Source: Flectonema sp. DT1601 (lineage: Eukaryota > Euglenozoa > Diplonemea > Diplonemida > Diplonemidae). From it: a stretch of DNA of 64,000 nt. The DNA is taken from the NCBI GenBank assembly GCA_964019425.1, contig OZ025786.1, positions 62,001-126,000 on the forward strand, given 5' to 3'. Positions within the stretch are counted from its first letter, which is position 1, and the number at the start of each line of letters is the position of its first letter. The notes under the pieces are model-generated. The model ran no database searches, was not told the origin of the DNA, and saw nothing but the letters and a program-made list of their open reading frames with translations. A program made the position numbers and the translations under genes. This document shows, piece after piece, positions 55,059 to 64,000 of the stretch.

Positions 55059-56426
55059 ATTCAGATTAGCCTTATATTTCGTTGAACGCAGACAGAATCC
55101 TGTCGCACGGGGAAAATAAATCATGACCATAAAGAAATAACGGCTTTCAATGGAGTAGGTCTTCTCCGACGGCGTCGGTACAAAGAAAAAGGGGGAAGGG
55201 AAACACAGGGTGAAAAAATATTTTGTGGCTCAGCCCAGAAACAGTTCTCAAACTCCTTGACGACAAGAGATCCCCAAACACGGCGACACACAAAAAAAAA
55301 AAAAGAAATCGCTGCTTTTTTTTTTGTTTTCCTGTTGGTTGTCATTGTCGCATCCAACCTACAAAAAAAAAAAGAATTTTTCTTCTGTTAAAAACCCACA
55401 AACACAATAACAAAATACTTTTTTTTACGGGACTTTAGTTAGGCAGATTGAGAAAAACACACCACCTTTTAATAAAAAGATAGGTTCACCACAAAGATGA
55501 AAGGTAAAAAAAGAAACAAGAGTGAGGGGAGAAAGAAATCCTTTGGGAAACAATGTGATAAAGGTGAAAAGGGGAGTGAAAAAAGCAAGGGGGAAGAAAG
55601 AAAAGAAAAAAAAACACGCAAAAAAAAAAGAAGCAAAAATTCAAACACTCTACCTACCTGTTAAAATAGAAGGGCTCTAAGTGCACACCAACTGTATTGT
55701 TACATTTCGATATCTGTTAAAGATAAAAGGAACCACAGTGATGATCCTCTGAAGGAAGAAGTTTTTTTTTTTTCTTTTTTTTTTTTTTGTTGCTTTCCCC
55801 TTTTTTTGGGGGATAAAAACACACAACACACACCAACAAAACATAATATAAAAAAAAGAAGAAAAACGATTGAAACAAAGTTGTAAGGTATAAGGCGCTT
55901 GCCACTTTTTTTTCCCCATCCGTTCCCCTCCTTCATTAGCCAGTGGCAAAAACCACCATCTTCCCCCGTCTGGCGTTAAGCTCCGATACTGAGAAAAAAG
56001 AAAAGCGGGGAAGGGAAAGTGGGGGGTAAACTGTTTGCGAATATAATTTCTGTATTGCATCAAACCTAAATAATGAAATCAAAAAAAAACTCATCACACA
56101 ATTGACTAATAATGTTAATACAGGCTAACACTCTGCCAATGAAGTACGCACTCTACATTATAATAAATGTTTCTAACGTATCTGTTGTCATTCAGTGCAG
56201 TACGGAATCGAGTTATTCAATTACGAATAAATCGTGAGCCCTGGGAAACCAAAACCAGGGTACAATGTTATACAGCAGAGTGATAAAAATGAACATTTCT
56301 TAATAAAAGGGGAATTATTAATACGAAACGAGGGGTGGAAGAATCGGAATGGAAAAATATAATCCCAACTTCTAACTTGGAGAGGTGTAGAAGAAGGAAA
56401 CCTTTATTTTTAAAAAAAATCTGGTC

Positions 56427-56459
<33 letters not shown>

Positions 56460-57212
56460 CCTCTTCTTCTTTGTACAGTTCGGATGTGTTGGTCGAAACA
56501 ATTTTTTTTTCAAAGAAAAAACAAAAAAATAAATAAATAAACAGCAAAAACGGTATTATGCTGTACTTTGTGTTTTTTTTTTTTTTTTTTTGTCTACCGT
56601 AAGTATGCATTAGCTCTTGTAAGTCGTGGACAGCATCCCCTCCTTCTCTCCCTTCCCAATACAACTTTGTCACTCGGAGAAGAATGAAAACAGGATGAAG
56701 AAAAATAACGAAAACAGATAATTGCAAAGGAAGAGACATTCAGAAAAGAAAGGGAGTGTCCACCCACAAGAGAGCTTAGTTTTTTTGTTTTTTTTTTTCT
56801 TCTTCTTCTCTTTTTGGTAACAAAACACCAGATAATCAGATGAGCTAGAAAAGAGTACCTTTGTGTTGTTCCCAACATTCCTTTTGTTTTTGTTTTTTGT
56901 TTTTTTTTTTCCCTACATGAAAGGAACTTGGCTCGGTATAAATACAAAGAAATCAGCAGCAATAACTGCCGTATTACTGAGAGCGGTGGTACTCCTTTTT
57001 TTTCACTTTTTTTTTTTGAGGGTAAAACAGGGGGAAATTAAAAAAAACCAACCGAAAGTTTGTGTGTAGACAAACTAAATTGAGTGTGAGAAGCAGGTCT
57101 TTTTATTTTATTATTTATTATTTATTATTTTTTTTTTTTTTTTTTTTGCAAAGTAACGGGAGAGGGGTAAGTTCGTAAAAGGGAAGCAACACCGATAACA
57201 CCACACTAACAC
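54078..57212. other. Long gene-free spacer, homopolymer-rich
   Basis: Poly(A) of about 37 nt at 55020 and poly(T) near 56430, 56575 and 57130. ORFs here are Lys/Phe-rich products of the runs. No supported gene or RNA. Confidence 0.6.
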
Positions 57213-60200
57213 CTATTGATTTTGGAGAACATAAAAATCTTTCTTTTCAACGGTCTCTTCCTCGACCTCGGCCTTCTCAAAATGCCACTCGTCATACACA
57301 CCAGCCGAAGACTTAGCTGGCCACCAGAATTTATCTCCCATGAGGAACGCACAAGCTGGAACAAAGATCGTTGACAATAAAAACGTGTCAAGCAAAACCG
57401 ATGCTACCAGAATTACAGAAAACTGATTCAGACTAACAACGTGAGAGAACATTAAACCTCCGAAAGCAACCGACATAATAATTCCTGCTCCACAGATTGT
57501 TGATCCAACAGAGTACAATCCCTTTAGGATAGCCGCTGATGAAGTATACTTCTTACGGTATTCAGCAATTCTTGTTAACATAAAGATATCGTAATCGATA
57601 GCTAAGGCAACCGTGATTGAAATAGCCATTGGAGGTACACTCCAGGATACACCTTCGTCTTTAAAATCACCATTGAGGTATGAATAAAACCAACTGAAGG
57701 CTGTAGTCTGAAAGAAGTAGTAAGCAAGTCTGTTTTTTTTAAATTATTAAATCATAATTATTCAATCTTGATAACCTCATAGTAATAAATACATACCCAA
57801 ATGATGACGCTGTACTGTATCCAATAGTGATCGCCATAATCAAAGGAATGGACGCAGATCTGAATACAATCGAAACGATAACAACAACAGCTCCTAATAA
57901 TGCTCCCAACATTTTGTACATGTAATCATCGACAATCTGTTGGTTTTTTTAATTATTATTATTTTTGTCATCAGAGAAAGGGGACTACTCAGGAAGCAGC
58001 AGGGGACACATGATATGCTTCTAGTCAGTCTCTCACCAGTATGAGTTATCAGAGAAGGGGGACACGCGATACGAGCAACAGTCTCACATATATATCTGAC
58101 CCTGATACTACTCAGGAAGCAACAGGGGACACATGATATGCTTCTAGTCAGTCTCTCACCAGTATGAGTTATCAGAGAAGGGGGACACACGATACGAGCA
58201 ACAATCTCACATATATATCTGACCCTGATACTACTCAGGAAGCAGCAGGGGACACATGATATGCTTCTAGTCAGTCTCTCACCAGTATGAGTTATCAGAG
58301 AAGGGGGACACGCGATACGAGCAACAATCTCACATATATATCTGACCCTGATACTACTCAGGAAGCAGCAGGGGACACATGATATGCTTCTAGTCAGTCT
58401 CTCACCAGTATGAGTTATCAGAGAAGGGGGACACGCGATACGAGCAACAATCTCACATATATATCTGACCCTGATACTACTCAGGAAGCAGCAGGGGACA
58501 CATGATATGCTTCTAGTCAGTCTCTCACCAGTATGAGTTATCAGAGAAGGGGGACACGCGATACGAGCAACAATCTCACATATATATCTGACCCTGATAC
58601 TACTCAGGAAGCAGCAGGGGACACATGATATGCTTCTAGTCAGTCTCTCACCAGTATGAGTTATCAGAGAAGGGAGACACGCGATACGAGCAACAATCTC
58701 ACATATATATCTGACCCTGATACTACTCAGGAAGCAGCAGGGGACGCATGATATGCTTCTAGTCAGTCTCTCACCAGTATGAGTTATCAGAGAAGGGGGA
58801 CACGCGATACGAGCAACAATCTCACATATATATCTGACCCTGATACTACTCAGGAAGCAGCAGGGGACGCATGATATGCTTCTAGTCAGTCTCTCACCAG
58901 TATGAGTTATCAGAGAAGGGGGACACGCGATACGAGCAACAATCTCACATATATATCTGACCCTGATACTACTCAGGAAGCAGCAGGGGACACATGATAT
59001 GCTTCTAGTCAGTCTCTCACCAGTATGAGTTATCAGAGAAGGGGGACACGCGATACGAGCAACAGTCTCACATATATATCTGACCCTGATACTACTCAGG
59101 AAGCAGCAGGGGACGCATGATATGCTTCTAGTCAGTCTCTCACCAGTATGAGTTATCAGAGAAGGGGGACACGCGATACGAGCAACAATCTCACATATAT
59201 ATCTGACCCTGATACTACTCAGGAAGCAGCAGGGGACACATGATATGCTTCTAGTCAGTCTCTCACCAGTATGAGTTATCAGAGAAGGGGGACACGCGAT
59301 ACGAGCAACAGTCTCACATATATATCTGACCCTGATACTACTCAGGAAGCAGCAGGGGACACATGATATGCTTCTAGTCAGTCTCTCACCAGTATGAGTT
59401 ATCAGAGAGGGGGGACACGCGATACGAGCAACAATCTCACATATATATCTGACCCTGATACTACTCAGGAAGCAGCAGGGGACACATGATATGCTTCTAG
59501 TCAGTCTCTCACCAGTATGAGTTATCAGAGAAGGGGGACACGCGATACGAGCAACAATCTCACATATATATCTGACCCTGATACTACTCAGGAAGCAGCA
59601 GGGGACACATGATATGCTGAAGTGTAATCAAAACAAACCCTTCAGTATCATATGTTGTGAATGAGAAGTAATTATTTTAAAAGACATACCTTGTTGAAGT
59701 CGTATGGGATTGTGTTTCCACCTGCCAGGTAGACGTTGATGTTTGGGTGAGCGGCAGTGAAGTTCTTCATGACAGGGAACATCGCGTCCATCCACTTTGA
59801 AGCAGCACGACCAGTAGGTTCAAAAGGAGTAAAGACTCTGTAGTATGCAGCACGAATAACGTCATCTTTAACCATGTGAGTCTGACCTTCAACAACAAAG
59901 GCAATAGTCTGACCAGTTGGTGATATTGTTGACAGGTTGTGTTTCTTGTTGGCTATTTCAACATTTAGAAGAATACCTTTCCAAACAGTCTCAGGCATGT
60001 AGTCAATCACTTGTTGTGGACAAGTGCTGTTCCACTTTTTATCAGCTGTAATACAATTGAAATTGAATCCAGTAAAAGAATCAGGAACAACCATTGTCGC
60101 TCCGTTAGAATCGCAGGAGCACTGCGACTTTGTTGGACAGCATTTGAATGCGTTTTCAACAAATGGCATTCCTAAATCATCGAATATCTCAACAGGAGAA

Positions 60201-61936
60201 GGATATCTAAATCCATAAACTGTAGTTCCCATTAATGCCTTTCTGGGATCTCTTCCGGAGTTATCATCGAGAGGAGTGTTGTGAAGAACATCAACAACAA
60301 GTTCTGAAGCGTCCTCAACTTGAATTCCTTTTCCATCAACATCCTCCATTACTAGATAATATTGTTCAAATTGACCAGGTGGGAAGTACTTCGCCATCTT
60401 TCTCCAGGTGAGAGCAGATTGAGCGTTTCTTGGTACGTAACTAAAAGGGTCCAAACTAGTTTGAAGATCACCGAACCTGACGTACAAGAATGAAAACAAC
60501 GCCAACACCACAACAATTACTACGATTGGTGCTCTTTGAATTAGTTTACCCATCCTAAAGAAAAACGACTTCGCCTGTTTATCTTTCTCTGCTTCGATTT
60601 CTTCGTCATTTTCCTGTTCAACGACTTCGTGGTCAGAACCATTTTCGTCTTCATCGTTCGCAGGAGACTTGGCAATCTTTTTGTAGTCGTCTTTCTTACT
60701 GCAGTAACGGTCTTTGATGAATTGCGGGATTTCTGCTGGAACTGCGAAAAATGTTCCAAAAATAGCCAAAATCGACGGAGTCAAAGTAATATTGACGGCA
60801 ACAACCAAAGCAATAGTAATACCACAACAGATACCAGTTGAGATGAGTGCCTCACAAGGAATGATAGCCATGGAGAAGAAGGCAACTGATACCAAAGAAC
60901 CTGATCCCAAAACGGTTTCCATCGCAGTGTGGGTAATCATTAAATGCAAGTTTTCGTACAGTCCAAATCCAAGATCGTAGTTTTCCCTAAACCTCATTAA
61001 CAAGAAGAGGTTGTAATCGATATTAAGAGCAAGCATTGCAGACATCATCAGCTGAGGGGTCGTACTTTGAACTTTCATTGCCAAGGCGATTGGGTACGCA
61101 GCAGTGAACGCTGCTCCAATACAAATACCAATAGTAACAAGTGGGATGACCATCAGCCTCCAACTTCTTAAGAAGCATGCGAGGATGAAAAAGGCGATTG
61201 GAATAACAATTAAATCAGCGTGACTCGCATCCTTAATTGTTCCCTTACGAGCGTCAATAGTAAGAACTTGTTGACCAGTAATAGCACAGTCATAGTTGTT
61301 ATTAAAGTCAGCATGCTTTGCAGCAATATCCTTAACAATATCATCTCTTAAGAAGTCAATCATATGAACGTAAGGACTTCCATCAGCAGTACTTCCAGGG
61401 TTCTTTAAGGTAAGTTGAAAAATCTGAGCTTGGCCATCCGGTGAGATGTAAGAAGAGGCTATAGGATTACGAGTAGCATTCAACACAAAGTAATCTGTTA
61501 AGGTTACCTCAAGACCAGAAAACCTTTCTCCAGGAATGATGGTTTGGTTTATCGTGTGGTGAGCGTCAGCTACGAATTCACGTACCGCAGTGGTATTAGT
61601 GAGGGCGAATTCACCCGTACTGGAACGCGATGTAATGACCATAATAATAATAGAAGACGCTTCTTGAGGAGCCCAGTATCTGTTCATTGCTTTCTTTGCG
61701 TGATCTGACGGATGACCTGAAGGTGGATCAAATGCCAGGGATGTCTCTCCTTGAAGTTTTGGTGCAAATATAGCAAACATTGGACAGAATACCAACCATC
61801 CAATAATTAAACAAACTGATATTTTACGTAACTTCATAGGGATTGCTCCAGGCTTTCCCTCTGGTCCTCCGAAGAACTCAAATCCTTTGCAACCTCCACA
61901 TTTACCCTCGTCACCTATCTCTTCGTATCCTCCCAT
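57213..61936 (-). CDS. MMPL/RND-type membrane transporter
   Basis: Three exons (59690-61936, 57797-57936, 57213-57729; donors both GTATGT, acceptors AACAG) close in frame to 967 residues. Topology is that of the RND superfamily: an N-terminal helix (LRKISVCLIIGWLVFCPMFA), a large external loop, a five-helix bundle including LNIDYNLFLLMRFREN, a cytosolic acidic linker, and a second half repeating this (ALFSFLYVRFG; then AIDYDIFMLTRIAEYRKKY). The two (A/L)xIDYxxFxLxR motifs are the proton-relay helices of MMPL-type transporters, which move lipids or other hydrophobic compounds. Intron 1 (1753 nt) consists mostly of the 123-bp satellite. A bacterial-type MMPL origin is possible; substrate unknown. 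Confidence 0.82.
57970..59620 (-). repeat. Intronic 123-bp satellite, about 13.4 units
   Basis: Junction motif TGATATGC occurs from 58011 to 59610, 1599 bp or exactly 13 periods of 123 bp. Units differ by isolated substitutions (for example GACACATG/GACGCATG, CAACAGTC/CAACAATC). Fills most of intron 1 of the MMPL transporter gene, in the same orientation as in the other two genes. Confidence 0.98.
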
Positions 61937-64000
61937 GATGTTGTCTTTGTTATCACTGGATTGTAGAAATTAAATTGTGTTGTTAAAGGGCCGCCACTTG
62001 TTATTAGTTTCATTCCCAATCATCATCTTACATGCTGAACAGATAAAGTAAAGTAATAATTGCGGAGTAAACAAGGTTGAGGAGACGACACAAAATCCAG
62101 GAGGACTTTAAAAAAAAAAAAAAAAAAAAAAAGAATATAAAAAAAGTTAACACATTCGCAACTATGCCAAGCTCCAAGCTTCAGCGCATCATATAGTCTT
62201 TTTTTTGTTTTTTTTTGTTTTGCAGGCAGTCGATGTTCCGCTTTTTTTTTTTTTTTTTTTGGTTATGGTTTGTTTTGTCCTGCAATGTATGAAAATTTCA
62301 TTTTTTTTCTTTTTTTCTTTTTTTTTCCCATTGTTCTTTCACTCTTTCACTGTTGTTGTTGTTTTTTTTTTTTTTTTTTTTTTTTTTTCGCAAGGCAAAC
62401 TGACTATTTCATAATAAAATCGAGCACAGTATCATTAGTTCGTTTTTTTTTTTTTTCGTTTTTCGTTTTTTTAAATCTTTCAATGTGCATAAGATTTTCA
62501 TTTTTTTTTTTTTTTAAAAAAGAGTCGTCAACATTTTTCTTGTTATACAGCGAGAAAGATTTCTTGGCAACAAAAAATAAAAAAAAGGAGGGCTATGGCC
62601 ACACGTAAAAAAAAAGGGGATGCTCATTTCATTTTTTTAATTTTTTCCACTTTTCATTTTTTTTTTTTGAAACACATGATTATGAAAGGCTCTCTCTCCC
62701 CCCTTCGTATCCTGTGAGTTTAACTTTTTCCGTAATTATTGTTTTTTTTTTTTTTTTTTGTTCCTGTGTCTTCCTTCCTTGCTTTTTATCACATTGAAGG
62801 ATCTCGGGATGTGGGGATGGGGTGTTAGCTTTTTTTTTTTTTTTTTTTTTTTTAGTATTTCTATCGGCCACGTCGTTCATGGCTGTGCCCTTAAAGTGCA
62901 CGACCGATTTCAACCAGAAAGAGAAAAATGGGATGAGGGGTGAAAAAAAAAAAAAAAAAGATCGTAAAAAAACGTGTACCTGCTAATGTTGCTGTATGGT
63001 ATGAGTATCATGGGGAGGTGACTGACTCACAGCAACATAGGATCCAATCCGCAGCTGTTTCCGAAGACGCACCAGTTCAGTTACTGGTTCCTAAAAGGCA
63101 AGAGTTATACCTTCCCAGGAAGGAGGGAAGGGGGGGAAAAAAGGGGGAAAAAACGAGGCATTATGTCATCGTGTCGAACCTAGAACGTGTTTCTTAGAAA
63201 ATGAAGTACAACTCAAGATCGATGTCATTAAGGGACCTGACTAGTCCATTTGTGAAGAATGGGGAGAAAAGAAGAAGAAAAAAAACACTAATTTTTTTCT
63301 GTTTTTTTTTTTTTTGGCACAACTCAGAGAGCTTTAAAAAAAGGATTGCATAATGCCCATGATCCTCAAAAAAAAAAAAAAAAAAAAAAAAGCGGGGGAA
63401 GGCAGGGGGGGTTTTTTGTTCGATAATTATTGTTTTGTTTCTTGCTGTAGTTCTTCTTTCAATTTCATAATAAAAATTTTCTTACACTAAAGATAAGTGA
63501 ACGGGAGAAATAGAAAGGGAAGTGGGGGGGGTCTACAAATCACAGTAAACAACTACCCTCAAAAATGGTTCATAACAGAAATAAAGGGATAAAATAAAAA
63601 AAAAAAAGAAAGGGAGGGGGAATTGATCCAAGCATCTACCCCCAAAGAAAACTACCCAACCAACACACTGACAATCCCAAAAACAACTATAAAGCTGAAA
63701 TACGGCCTTGGTCACAACAGTAAACTAAATCGGGGTTTCAGCCAAACCTGGTTGCCATGTAAAAAGACCAACAGCTGGTATCGATAGAATCTCACACACG
63801 ATGTTTAATATGAGAATTCGGGGCCACCCACTACAGGTTGAGAGCCCCAAAAGGATGAAACTTTGACAAGTAGAAACTGATAACTTTTAGGAATAACCAA
63901 TCAATGAAAAGGTACACAAGGAGGGAGTTATCGTTTGAAGCATACCTATAATTATATAAATATTAGTTTAGTTAGTTATAATAATAAATATAGTGCATCG
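61937..64000. other. Gene-free right edge
   Basis: Many poly(T)/(A) runs (62110, 62240, 62362, 62831, 63369). No supported gene. Near 63855 is the third copy of the short TTTGACAAGTAGAAACTG motif. Confidence 0.6.

Noticed and set aside
56095-56165. tRNA-like segment (minus strand TTGGCAGAGTGTTAGCC) followed by a T run
   Set aside because: An A-box-like match and a terminator are present, but no B box or acceptor-stem pairing could be found.
58640-58700. Hammerhead-ribozyme-like core in the satellite (CTGATAA, stem CTCA/TGAG, AGAC)
   Set aside because: The core bases depart from CUGANGA and GAAA and the outer helices are too short.

Overview
The window looks like nuclear DNA of a unicellular eukaryote. 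Every convincing host gene between about 3.4 and 62 kb lies on the minus strand. Many genes carry GT-AG introns, and just upstream of most start codons there is a pyrimidine-rich stretch ending in AG. Long one-strand gene arrays, trans-splice-like acceptors, ordinary cis introns and a PCNA with a big charged insertion together suggest a euglenozoan-type genome, perhaps a diplonemid. That placement is an inference: no spliced-leader RNA gene or complete rRNA gene is present to fix it. TAA, TAG and TGA all act as stops. The spacers are AT-rich and full of poly(A)/poly(T) runs of 20-35 nt. || Layout, left to right. 0-3.4 kb: duplicated exon at the edge, then gene-poor DNA. 3.4-12.1 kb: FAD-dependent oxidoreductase, a type II membrane glycosyltransferase-like protein, a small LRR protein, a three-exon 88-residue protein, two coiled-coil/basic proteins and an AlkB-like dioxygenase, with an 18S rRNA fragment. 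12.5-18.9 kb: tandem duplication of a ubiquitin-like plus LRR gene; the right copy contains a 1.6-kb insertion with two (ATTT)83 arrays and nested foldback elements. 19-21.1 kb: decayed pogo-like transposase. 22-28.3 kb: PARG-like protein, a Tudor-like/PH-like/FYVE protein and an AIR9-like LRR/CBM48 protein. 28.5-29.9 kb: DNA transposon with 30-bp terminal inverted repeats. 30.5-41.6 kb: PCNA, RPL5, a Sec22-like SNARE, a Pro/Ser-rich protein and two tandem cold-shock-domain genes. 43.4-62 kb: chromo/Tudor-knot protein, sugar transporter, ER PDI-like protein, RING-H2 membrane protein and an MMPL/RND-type transporter. || The genes are mostly housekeeping: replication, translation, ER folding and transport, chromatin, and cytoskeleton. 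They do not form one pathway. || The most unusual signals are in the introns. A 123-bp unit occurs 1, about 5 and about 14 times in introns of PCNA, the first cold-shock gene and the MMPL transporter, always in the same orientation as the host gene. All 15 supported introns start GTNTG and end CAG, mostly AACAG. Intron coordinates come from hand splicing, checked by reading-frame closure and domain continuity, and may be off by a base or two.
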